This document shows, piece after piece, positions 14,520 to 26,300 of a DNA stretch of 64,000 bases. The notes beneath the pieces were generated by a model, which saw nothing but the letters and a program-made list of their open reading frames with translations, had not been told where the DNA came from and made no database searches. Every line of letters begins with the position of its first letter. The stretch's first letter is position 1. A program made the translations under genes and the position numbers. The stretch comes from Anomaloglossus baeobatrachus. Taxonomy: Eukaryota; Chordata; Amphibia; Anura; Aromobatidae. Location: contig NC_134355.1 of the NCBI RefSeq assembly GCF_048569485.1, positions 664,885,979 through 664,949,978 of the forward strand, written 5' to 3'.

Positions 14520-15999
14520 CTATATACAGCTCATTTCCGGCACTACCCACCAACAGAGAAACCCAATCATGACAAGGAGGGCCCCGAATGGCCCACCCAT
14601 CCTGCCCAAAGCCACGTCCTGACCCCTCTTTCCACTGACAACCACCAGGTGTCCCCTAGCCCAGCACAAACTTCCAATAAGGAGGCAAAGATCCACCAAT
14701 ATAAATAGAAAGACGCAGAATTACTATGTTCCTTACCACAACCCAACACGTATGCTTAAGACAACCGTCCGCGCCAAATCTGCACCACCCATCATTCTAT
14801 TCCCCCCAAAAAACCCTCATCGACCGTGTCGCCGGGGTTCCACGCCCCGAACAGCCAACTACCCCCCAAAAGGGGGGGGCTGACTAGGAGCCGCCATCCA
14901 CTGCAGCCATAAGGATGTGCCCGTATGCTCCTACCGCATACTGGCACGCAACACCTTCCCTTGCTGAAATTACACGGCGTACTGAAGCCAGACTAAACCG
15001 CCATATGACCTAAACAAGCCACCCCAAATGGATCCATATAACCGAACCATGCCGAACCAATTACCCAATTCCTTCCCCCGATACCCTTGCCAAAAACGCA
15101 AATGCCCGCAGCCACATTGCAAATGTACGAGGGGTGAGCCTCCACCGGCGCTCCCCTCCCTCTACTTATCCTTCCTGGAATCACTTGGCTTAACCTAATC
15201 CAGGTGAAACTGTTCCAGGGGGAGCAGCGAAACTATTGCTACACGTTCCCCCATTCAAATCTTATCCCTCACATCCTCCAGCAAGTGAGCCCCCCCCAGC
15301 GGGCCTTTGAAGCACCCATAACTCTCACACTTGACCACTGTCAGCCCAATGCACCACCTCATCCCCCTCTTCGCTCCTCACCACTCACTCTGTCACAGCC
15401 CTTGCCGCCTCTGCCCGAAAATGCTCCCCTGCCGCCTCATGCGCCCTCACTCTGCCTGCCGCACCTGCGCCTACTAACCACCGATCCCGTCCATGCCGCC
15501 GGCGGTGCATGCGCACTCTCCACAACCGTATACACCACTGCAGTAAACCCCATACCTTGTCAAAACACAAACCCACTCGGCGCTGCCGTGTCCGCAGCCG
15601 CCCCCCCCCACCAACTGCGCCCCAACCCTGCCGAATCCACGGCCGTCTCACCCGACCGCGACCCGGCGTATCCTGGAATAAAAGTCACGCCATCCAGACG
15701 TCTGATTCTTCCGTCGCTGCTTCCTCCTCCTCCTCGCTGGAGCCGACTGCCTCTGGCTCATGTAATGCAGACGCCGCTGAAGCGCTGCCACCACCACGGC
15801 CGTCCTCCTGGTACGCCGCGTGGGCACCATCCTCCAAGCTCCATCTTCTGTCCCGCGGCGACAACCCCGGAAACCGTCCCGACCCACGGGCTGCCACCGC
15901 GGGCCTCGTCTTCTGGCCCGACCCCCCCCTGCTGCCTGCAAGGACAGGGGGTACCTGTGGCCCGACCCGCTGCCAGCAGACTCCCATCCAGAGCCGCCA

Positions 16000-16600
16000 G
16001 CCTCCTGCCCACCTGGGCCCAGAAGGCATCCGTCCGCCGGGTCCTCGCCCCCCTGGGGGAGACCGCCGCTGCCGGGAGCTGCACGCCTGCTCTGGGTGAC
16101 CAGGCGGGGACCGCAGGGTCCCCGCCGTCACCCCCACGTACCGACGCCTCCCGGGCATCCGTCGCACCAGGCTCGCCTGCCCTGGTGCCGGACCCCTTGC
16201 TGGCTGCAGCCCCCCGGCCACCCCCCCTCCACCCACGGGGGAAGGGGGGGTAACGCTGGCCTCCGTCCTCGCCGGGCGCTCTCCTGGCCAGGAGCCGCCG
16301 CATCCAGCCCTCCTGGGCCCCATGAAAGCCTCTGTCCGCTGGGCCCTCCCCCTCCTGGGGGAGACCGCCGCGGCCGGGAGCTGCAACCTGATCTGGGTGA
16401 CCAAACAGAAACCGCAGGGCCCCTGCCGTCACCCCCACTCACCGACGCCTCCTGGGCACCCGTCGCCCCAGGCCCGCCTGCCCTGGTGCCGGACCCACCA
16501 CTGGCTGCAGCTCCGCGGCCCCCCCCACCGTCCGCGAGGGGTAAAGCTGGCCTCTGTCACCGCCGGGCGCTCTCCCCGTCCGGGAGCCGCCGCATCCAGC
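16000..16600. repeat. Imperfect ~300-bp tandem duplication in the element interior
   Basis: Two diverged copies with a period of about 300 bp, for example GGGAGACCGCCG near 16,057 and 16,359, and GGTGCCGGACCC near 16,184 and 16,485. The stretch is very GC-rich and gives long proline- and glycine-rich open frames on both strands (15,204-16,920), typical of base composition rather than coding. It lies in the 5' part of the element in its sense direction, where a gag-like ORF would be expected, but I recognise no domain. Confidence 0.55.
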
Positions 16601-16755
16601 AATCCAGGCCGCGGCTCGGACCGGAAATAGGCCGCAGACAAGCCACGCCCCCCTCCCGGCTGCCGCGGCCCGGACGGAGATTCCTCCCGCGGCCGGAGCA
16701 GCAGCTGAGTACTGCCCTGCCCACGTCCTACCGCGGAGGGTCCCCGAAGGGGCTC

Positions 16756-17163
16756 TCACATCTCCTCCTCGCTCCCCCCGCACACGGCAAGTACCTGAGA
16801 TATGAGGGAGGGGGGACGCCGCCCGCAGCTGACAGGGGAGCGAGGGGAAAGTGCCAACGGGTTAACCCCCAGCAGCCAAGGCGTGGGACCGCGCTGCCAG
16901 GGGCCCGTGCACTGCCATGATGAATCCGCTGGTCCCGGGTAGCAGCCATCCTGTCGCACGTCCGGATCGTTCCATATCCGGAAGTCTGGTGATGTGAGGG
17001 GCTGGGGAACCTCCATTATGACGTCCTTGTACAGATCTTTGTGTCCTTCTAAATACTCCCACTCCTCCATGGAGAAATAGAAGGTGACGTCCTGACACCT
17101 TATAGGAACCTCTCCAGTCAGATCGTTCCATATCCGGAAGTCAAGAGAGAGGGGGTAAGTCAA
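16756..17163 (-). CDS. ORF carrying a captured host KRAB-box exon
   Basis: A continuous 135-codon frame starts with [14 protein letters not shown] inside A1. It then runs through a KRAB A-box-like segment (about residues 15-60) containing [20 protein letters not shown] and [16 protein letters not shown], and ends in low-complexity sequence. The KRAB part (17,120 to about 16,987) closely resembles the first KRAB exon of amphibian C2H2 zinc-finger genes. No intron flanks are visible. A 22-bp direct repeat beginning GATCGTTCC brackets it (16,965-16,986 and 17,121-17,142). KRAB boxes normally recruit KAP1/TRIM28 in tetrapods; whether this segment is translated or does so is unknown. No zinc fingers follow. 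Confidence 0.6.
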   Translation of the reverse strand: MTYPLSLDFRIWNDLTGEVPIRCQDVTFYFSMEEWEYLEGHKDLYKDVIMEVPQPLTSPDFRIWNDPDVRQDGCYPGPADSSWQCTGPWQRGPTPWLLGVNPLALSPRSPVSCGRRPPSLISQVLAVCGGSEEEM

Positions 17164-17344
17164 AGTCCTTTACTTACACCCCTCAACTGTCCCACCTCTT
17201 CCTCCAGGGAACTCCTCCTACCCACCAATCCCTTTTATTCTGCCTTATAAACAAACCATTCCTGTTTCCATTAACCCCATCACTCCTTCCCTTCCCTCTA
17301 GTCATGTCGCCCCTCCACCCTATGGGTTCCATGGCTTTCTTGAC

Positions 17345-20300
17345 TTGTTCATCTTGGTTCTTTTAGAAACACAGCGAGGGGACTCCAACCACAGTCTCCC
17401 TCGTTGCCACTCACTGGGCCACACACACCCCACTTGACTGGCATCGGTTGAGCCCCCTTTTGAAAAAGAAAAAGATGCTTTGCATGAAGCACTCTCAAAA
17501 ATACGCGTGCCTTTCCCGTCCCCTGGCTGACCCCGGGGAAGAAAAGTCCTCTGAGAGCCATGACTTGTTCATCTTGGTTCTTTTAGAAACACAGCGAGGG
17601 GACTCCAACCACAGTCTCCCTCGTTGCCACTCACTGGGCCACACACACCCCACTTGACTGGCATCGGTTGAGCCCCCTTTTGAAAAAGAAAAAGATGCTT
17701 TGCATGAAGCACTCTCAAAAATACGCGTGCCTTTCCCGTCCCCTGGCTGACCCCGGGGAAGAAAAGTCCTCTGAGAGCCATGACTTGTTCATCTTGGTTC
17801 TTTTAGAAACACAGCGAGGGGACTCCAACCACAGTCTCCCTCGTTGCCACTCACTGGGCCACACACACCCCACTTGACTGGCATCGGTTGAGCCCCCTTT
17901 TGAAAAAGAAAAAGATGCTTTGCATGAAGCACTCTCAAAAATACGCGTGCCTTTCCCGTCCCCTGGCTGACCCCGGGGAAGAAAAGTCCTCTGAGAGCCA
18001 TGACTTGTTCATCTTGGTTCTTTTAGAAACACAGCGAGGGGACTCCAACCACAGTCTCCCTCGTTGCCACTCACTGGGCCACACACACCCCACTTGACTG
18101 GCATCGGTTGAGCCCCCTTTTGAAAAAGAAAAAGATGCTTTGCATGAAGCACTCTCAAAAATACGCGTGCCTTTCCCGTCCCCTGGCTGACCCCGGGGAA
18201 GAAAAGTCCTCTGAGAGCCATGACTTGTTCATCTTGGTTCTTTTAGAAACACAGCGAGGGGACTCCAACCACAGTCTCCCTCGTTGCCACTCACTGGGCC
18301 ACACACACCCCACTTGACTGGCATTGGTTGAGCCCCCTTTTGAAAAAGAAAAAGATGCTTTGCATAAAGCACTCTCAAAAATACGCGTGCCTTTCCCGTC
18401 CCCTGGCTGACCCCGGGGAAGAAAAGTCCTCTGAGAGCCATGACTTGTTCATCTTGGTTCTTTTAGAAACACAGCGAGGGGACTCCAACCACAGTCTCCC
18501 TCGTTGCCACTCACTGGGCCACACACACCCCACTTGACTGGCATCGGTTGAGCCCCCTTTTGAAAAAGAAAAAGATGCTTTGCATGAAGCACTCTCAAAA
18601 ATACGCGTGCCTTTCCCGTCCCCTGGCTGACCCCGGGGAAGAAAAGTCCTCTGAGAGCCATGACTTGTTCATCTTGGTTCTTTTAGAAACACAGCGAGGG
18701 GACTCCAACCACAGTCTCCCTCGTTGCCACTCACTGGGCCACACACACCCCACTTGACTGGCATCGGTTGAGCCCCCTTTTGAAAAAGAAAAAGATGCTT
18801 TGCATGAAGCACTCTCAAAAATACGCGTGCCTTTCCCGTCCCCTGGCTGACCCCGGGGAAGAAAAGTCCTCTGAGAGCCATGACTTGTTCATCTTGGTTC
18901 TTTTAGAAACACAGCGAGGGGACTCCAACCACAGTCTCCCTCGTTGCCACTCACTGGGCCACACACACCCCACTTGACTGGCATCGGTTGAGCCCCCTTT
19001 TGAAAAAGAAAAAGATGCTTTGCATGAAGCACTCTCAAAAATACGCGTGCCTTTCCCGTCCCCTGGCTGACCCCGGGGAAGAAAAGTCCTCTGAGAGCCA
19101 TGACTTGTTCATCTTGGTTCTTTTAGAAACACAGCGAGGGGACTCCAACCACAGTCTCCCTCGTTGCCACTCACTGGGCCACACACACCCCACTTGACTG
19201 GCATCGGTTGAGCCCCCTTTTGAAAAAGAAAAAGATGCTTTGCATGAAGCACTCTCAAAAATACGCGTGCCTTTCCCGTCCCCTGGCTGACCCCGGGGAA
19301 GAAAAGTCCTCTGAGAGCCATGACTTGTTCATCTTGGTTCTTTTAGAAACACAGCGAGGGGACTCCAACCACAGTCTCCCTCGTTGCCACTCACTGGGCC
19401 ACACACACCCCACTTGACTGGCATCGGTTGAGCCCCCTTTTGAAAAAGAAAAAGATGCTTTGCATGAAGCACTCTCAAAAATACGCGTGCCTTTCCCGTC
19501 CCCTGGCTGACCCCGGGGAAGAAAAGTCCTCTGAGAGCCATGACTTGTTCATCTTGGTTCTTTTAGAAACACAGCGAGGGGACTCCAACCACAGTCTCCC
19601 TCGTTGCCACTCACTGGGCCACACACACCCCACTTGACTGGCATCGGTTGAGCCCCCTTTTGAAAAAGAAAAAGATGCTTTGCATGAAGCACTCTCAAAA
19701 ATACGCGTGCCTTTCCTGTCCCCTGGCTGACCCCGGGGAAGAAAAGTCCTCTGAGAGCCATGACTTGTTCATCTTGGTTCTTTTAGAAACACAGCGAGGG
19801 GACTCCAACCACAGTCTCCCTCGTTGCCACTCACTGAGCCACACACACCCCACTTGACTGGCATCGGTTGAGCCCCCTTTTGAAAAAGAAAAAGATGCTT
19901 TGCATGAAGCACTCTCAAAAATACGCGTGCCTTTCCCGTCCCCTGGCTGACCCCGGGGAAGAAAAGTCCTCTGAGAGCCATGACTTGTTCATCTTGGTTC
20001 TTTTAGAAACACAGCGAGGGGACTCCAACCACAGTCTCCCTCGTTGCCACTCACTGGGCCACACACACCCCACTTGACTGGCATCGGTTGAGCCCCCTTT
20101 TGAAAAAGAAAAAGATGCTTTGCATGAAGCACTCTCAAAAATACGCGTGCCTTTCCCGTCCCCTGGCTGACCCCGGGGAAGAAAAGTCCTCTGAGAGCCA
20201 TGACTTGTTCATCTTGGTTCTTTTAGAAACACAGCGAGGGGACTCCAACCACAGTCTCCCTCGTTGCCACTCACTGGGCCACACACACCCCACTTGACTG

Positions 20301-23300
20301 GCATCGGTTGAGCCCCCTTTTGAAAAAGAAAAAGATGCTTTGCATGAAGCACTCTCAAAAATACGCGTGCCTTTCCCGTCCCCTGGCTGACCCCGGGGAA
20401 GAAAAGTCCTCTGAGAGCCATGACTTGTTCATCTTGGTTCTTTTAGAAACACAGCGAGGGGACTCCAACCACAGTCTCCCTCGTTGCCACTCACTGGGCC
20501 ACACACACCCCACTTGACTGGCATCGGTTGAGCCCCCTTTTGAAAAAGAAAAAGATGCTTTGCATGAAGCACTCTCAAAAATACGCGTGCCTTTCCCGTC
20601 CCCTGGCTGACCCCGGGGAAGAAAAGTCCTCTGAGAGCCATGACTTGTTCATCTTGGTTCTTTTAGAAACACAGCGAGGGGACTCCAACCACAGTCTCCC
20701 TCGTTGCCACTCACTGGGCCACACACACCCCACTTGACTGGCATCGGTTGAGCCCCCTTTTGAAAAAGAAAAAGATGCTTTGCATGAAGCACTCTCAAAA
20801 ATACGCGTGCCTTTCCCGTCCCCTGGCTGACCCCGGGGAAGAAAAGTCCTCTGAGAGCCATGACTTGTTCATCTTGGTTCTTTTAGAAACACAGCGAGGG
20901 GACTCCAACCACAGTCTCCCTCGTTGCCACTCACTGGGCCACACACACCCCACTTGACTGGCATCGGTTGAGCCCCCTTTTGAAAAAGAAAAAGATGCTT
21001 TGCATGAAGCACTCTCAAAAATACGCGTGCCTTTCCCGTCCCCTGGCTGACCCCGGGGAAGAAAAGTCCTCTGAGAGCCATGACTTGTTCATCTTGGTTC
21101 TTTTAGAAACACAGCGAGGGGACTCCAACCACAGTCTCCCTCGTTGCCACTCACTGGGCCACACACACCCCACTTGACTGGCATCGGTTGAGCCCCCTTT
21201 TGAAAAAGAAAAAGATGCTTTGCATGAAGCACTCTCAAAAATACGCGTGCCTTTCCCGTCCCCTGGCTGACCTCGGGGAAGAAAAGTCCTCTGAGAGCCA
21301 TGACTTGTTCATCTTGGTTCTTTTAGAAACACAGCGAGGGGACTCCAACCACAGTCTCCCTCGTTGCCACTCACTGGGCCACACACACCCCACTTGACTG
21401 GCATCGGTTGAGCCCCCTTTTGAAAAAGAAAAAGATGCTTTGCATGAAGCACTCTCAAAAATACGCGTGCCTTTCCCGTCCCCTGGCTGACCCCGGGGAA
21501 GAAAAGTCCTCTGAGAGCCATGACTTGTTCATCTTGGTTCTTTTAGAAACACAGCGAGGGGACTCCAACCACAGTCTCCCTCGTTGCCACTCACTGGGCC
21601 ACACACACCCCACTTGACTGGCATCGGTTGAGCCCCCTTTTGAAAAAGAAAAAGATGCTTTGCATGAAGCACTCTCAAAAATACGCGTGCCTTTCCCGTC
21701 CCCTGGCTGACCCCGGGGAAGAAAAGTCCTCTGAGAGCCATGACTTGTTCATCTTGGTTCTTTTAGAAACACAGCGAGGGGACTCCAACCACAGTCTCCC
21801 TCGTTGCCACTCACTGGGCCACACACACCCCACTTGACTGGCATCGGTTGAGCCCCCTTTTGAAAAAGAAAAAGATGCTTTGCATGAAGCACTCTCAAAA
21901 ATACGCGTGCCTTTCCCGTCCCCTGGCTGACCCCGGGGAAGAAAAGTCCTCTGAGAGCCATGACTTGTTCATCTTGGTTCTTTTAGAAACACAGCGAGGG
22001 GACTCCAACCACAGTCTCCCTCGTTGCCACTCACTGGGCCACACACACCCCACTTGACTGGCATCGGTTGAGCCCCCTTTTGAAAAAGAAAAAGATGCTT
22101 TGCATGAAGCACTCTCAAAAATACGCGTGCCTTTCCCGTCCCCTGGCTGACCCCGGGGAAGAAAAGTCCTCTGAGAGCCATGACTTGTTCATCTTGGTTC
22201 TTTTAGAAACACAGCGAGGGGACTCCAACCACAGTCTCCCTCGTTGCCACTCACTGGGCCACACACACCCCACTTGACTGGCATCGGTTGAGCCCCCTTT
22301 TGAAAAAGAAAAAGATGCTTTGCATGAAGCACTCTCAAAAATACGCGTGCCTTTCCCGTCCCCTGGCTGACCCCGGGGAAGAAAAGTCCTCTGAGAGCCA
22401 TGACTTGTTCATCTTGGTTCTTTTAGAAACACAGCGAGGGGACTCCAACCACAGTCTCCCTCGTTGCCACTCACTGGGCCACACACACCCCACTTGACTG
22501 GCATCGGTTGAGCCCCCTTTTGAAAAAGAAAAAGATGCTTTGCATGAAGCACTCTCAAAAATACGCGTGCCTTTCCCGTCCCCTGGCTGACCCCGGGGAA
22601 GAAAAGTCCTCTGAGAGCCATGACTTGTTCATCTTGGTTCTTTTAGAAACACAGCGAGGGGACTCCAACCACAGTCTCCCTCGTTGCCACTCACTGGGCC
22701 ACACACACCCCACTTGACTGGCATCGGTTGAGCCCCCTTTTGAAAAAGAAAAAGATGCTTTGCATGAAGCACTCTCAAAAATACGCGTGCCTTTCCCGTC
22801 CCCTGGCTGACCCCGGGGAAGAAAAGTCCTCTGAGAGCCATGACTTGTTCATCTTGGTTCTTTTAGAAACACAGCGAGGGGACTCCAACCACAGTCTCCC
22901 TCGTTGCCACTCACTGGGCCACACACACCCCACTTGACTGGCATCGGTTGAGCCCCCTTTTGAAAAAGAAAAAGATGCTTTGCATGAAGCACTCTCAAAA
23001 ATACGCGTGCCTTTCCCGTCCCCTGGCTGACCCCGGGGAAGAAAAGTCCTCTGAGAGCCATGACTTGTTCATCTTGGTTCTTTTAGAAACACAGCGAGGG
23101 GACTCCAACCACAGTCTCCCTCGTTGCCACTCACTGGGCCACACACACCCCACTTGACTGGCATCGGTTGAGCCCCCTTTTGAAAAAGAAAAAGATGCTT
23201 TGCATGAAGCACTCTCAAAAATACGCGTGCCTTTCCCGTCCCCTGGCTGACCCCGGGGAAGAAAAGTCCTCTGAGAGCCATGACTTGTTCATCTTGGTTC

Positions 23301-26300
23301 TTTTAGAAACACAGCGAGGGGACTCCAACCACAGTCTCCCTCGTTGCCACTCACTGGGCCACACACACCCCACTTGACTGGCATCGGTTGAGCCCCCTTT
23401 TGAAAAAGAAAAAGATGCTTTGCATGAAGCACTCTCAAAAATACGCGTGCCTTTCCCGTCCCCTGGCTGACCCCGGGGAAGAAAAGTCCTCTGAGAGCCA
23501 TGACTTGTTCATCTTGGTTCTTTTAGAAACACAGCGAGGGGACTCCAACCACAGTCTCCCTCGTTGCCACTCACTGGGCCACACACACCCCACTTGACTG
23601 GCATCGGTTGAGCCCCCTTTTGAAAAAGAAAAAGATGCTTTGCATGAAGCACTCTCAAAAATACGCGTGCCTTTCCCGTCCCCTGGCTGACCCCGGGGAA
23701 GAAAAGTCCTCTGAGAGCCATGACTTGTTCATCTTGGTTCTTTTAGAAACACAGCGAGGGGACTCCAACCACAGTCTCCCTCGTTGCCACTCACTGGGCC
23801 ACACACACCCCACTTGACTGGCATCGGTTGAGCCCCCTTTTGAAAAAGAAAAAGATGCTTTGCATGAAGCACTCTCAAAAATACGCGTGCCTTTCCCGTC
23901 CCCTGGCTGACCCCGGGGAAGAAAAGTCCTCTGAGAGCCATGACTTGTTCATCTTGGTTCTTTTAGAAACACAGCGAGGGGACTCCAACCACAGTCTCCC
24001 TCGTTGCCACTCACTGGGCCACACACACCCCACTTGACTGGCATCGGTTGAGCCCCCTTTTGAAAAAGAAAAAGATGCTTTGCATGAAGCACTCTCAAAA
24101 ATACGCGTGCCTTTCCCGTCCCCTGGCTGACCCCGGGAAGAAAAGTCCTCTGAGAGCCATGACTTGTTCATCTTGGTTCTTTTAGAAACACAGCGAGGGG
24201 ACTCCAACCACAGTCTCCCTCGTTGCCACTCACTGGGCCACACACACCCCACTTGACTGGCATCGGTTGAGCCCCCTTTTGAAAAAGAAAAAGATGCTTT
24301 GCATGAAGCACTCTCAAAAATACGCGTGCCTTTCCCGTCCCCTGGCTGACCCCGGGGAAGAAAAGTCCTCTGAGAGCCATGACTTGTTCATCTTGGTTCT
24401 TTTAGAAACACAGCGAGGGGACTCCAACCACAGTCTCCCTCGTTGCCACTCACTGGGCCACACACACCCCACTTGACTGGCATCGGTTGAGCCCCCTTTT
24501 GAAAAAGAAAAAGATGCTTTGCATGAAGCACTCTCAAAAATACGCGTGCCTTTCCCGTCCCCTGGCTGACCCCGGGGAAGAAAAGTCCTCTGAGAGCCAT
24601 GACTTGTTCATCTTGGTTCTTTTAGAAACACAGCGAGGGGACTCCAACCACAGTCTCCCTCGTTGCCACTCACTGGGCCACACACACCCCACTTGACTGG
24701 CATCGGTTGAGCCCCCTTTTGAAAAAGAAAAAGATGCTTTGCATGAAGCACTCTCAAAAATACGCGTGCCTTTCCCGTCCCCTGGCTGACCCCGGGGAAG
24801 AAAAGTCCTCTGAGAGCCATGACTTGTTCATCTTGGTTCTTTTAGAAACACAGCGAGGGGACTCCAACCACAGTCTCCCTCGTTGCCACTCACTGGGCCA
24901 CACACACCCCACTTGACTGGCATCGGTTGAGCCCCCTTTTGAAAAAGAAAAAGATGCTTTGCATGAAGCACTCTCAAAAATACGCGTGCCTTTCCCGTCC
25001 CCTGGCTGACCCCGGGGAAGAAAAGTCCTCTGAGAGCCATGACTTGTTCATCTTGGTTCTTTTAGAAACACAGCGAGGGGACTCCAACCACAGTCTCCCT
25101 CGTTGCCACTCACTGGGCCACACACACCCCACTTGACTGGCATCGGTTGAGCCCCCTTTTGAAAAAGAAAAAGATGCTTTGCATGAAGCACTCTCAAAAA
25201 TACGCGTGCCTTTCCCGTCCCCTGGCTGACCCCGGGGAAGAAAAGTCCTCTGAGAGCCATGACTTGTTCATCTTGGTTCTTTTAGAAACACAGCGAGGGG
25301 ACTCCAACCACAGTCTCCCTCGTTGCCACTCACTGGGCCACACACACCCCACTTGACTGGCATCGGTTGAGCCCCCTTTTGAAAAAATAAAAGATGCTTT
25401 GCATGAAGCACTCTCAAAAATACGCGTGCCTTTCCCGTCCCCTGGCTGACCCCGGGGAAGAAAAGTCCTCTGAGAGCCATGACTTGTTCATCTTGGTTCT
25501 TTTAGAAACACAGCGAGGGGACTCCAACCACAGTCTCCCTCGTTGCCACTCACTGGGCCACACACACCCCACTTGACTGGCATCGGTTGAGCCCCCTTTT
25601 GAAAAAGAAAAAGATGCTTTGCATGAAGCACTCTCAAAAATACGCGTGCCTTTCCCGTCCCCTGGCTGACCCCGGGGAAGAAAAGTCCTCTGAGAGCCAT
25701 GACTTGTTCATCTTGGTTCTTTTAGAAACACAGCGAGGGGACTCCAACCACAGTCTCCCTCGTTGCCACTCACTGGGCCACACACACCCCACTTGACTGG
25801 CATCGGTTGAGCCCCCTTTTGAAAAAGAAAAAGATGCTTTGCATGAAGCACTCTCAAAAATACGCGTGCCTTTCCCGTCCCCTGGCTGACCCCGGGGAAG
25901 AAAAGTCCTCTGAGAGCCATGACTTGTTCATCTTGGTTCTTTTAGAAACACAGCGAGGGGACTCCAACCACAGTCTCCCTCGTTGCCACTCACTGGGCCA
26001 CACACACCCCACTTGACTGGCATCGGTTGAGCCCCCTTTTGAAAAAGAAAAAGATGCTTTGCATGAAGCACTCTCAAAAATACGCGTGCCTTTCCTGTCC
26101 CCTGGCTGACCCCGGGGAAGAAAAGTCCTCTGAGAGCCATGACTTGTTCATCTTGGTTCTTTTAGAAACACAGCGAGGGGACTCCAACCACAGTCTCCCT
26201 CGTTGCCACTCACTGGGCCACACACACCCCACTTGACTGGCATCGGTTGAGCCCCCTTTTGAAAAAGAAAAAGATGCTTTGCATGAAGCACTCTCAAAAA

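Larger units (their letters stand above)
10694..17340 (-). mobile_element. Ngaro-like (DIRS-order, tyrosine-recombinase) retroelement inserted in the satellite
   Basis: A 6,647-bp insertion interrupts the satellite exactly: the monomer register resumes after it with only TGAC duplicated (10,690-10,693 and 17,341-17,344). On the minus strand the order is A1 (17,340-17,121), interior, B1 (11,854-11,420), A2 (11,415-11,196), B2 (11,128-10,694). These split direct repeats are known for the Ngaro group of DIRS-order elements. TGAC also sits at the B1/A2 junction, as expected if a circular intermediate recombined at a short core. A1 equals A2 and B1 equals B2 by eye, so the insertion is very young. 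The interior keeps an RT trace but is broken in many places, so this copy was probably moved by proteins from another copy. I found no convincing tyrosine recombinase by eye. Family placement rests on architecture plus the RT trace. Confidence 0.8.

Noticed and set aside
15204-16920. Long proline/glycine-rich open frames in the GC-rich stretch
   Set aside because: Frames are open on both strands at once because of GC-rich, repeat-duplicated sequence. No domain is recognised.
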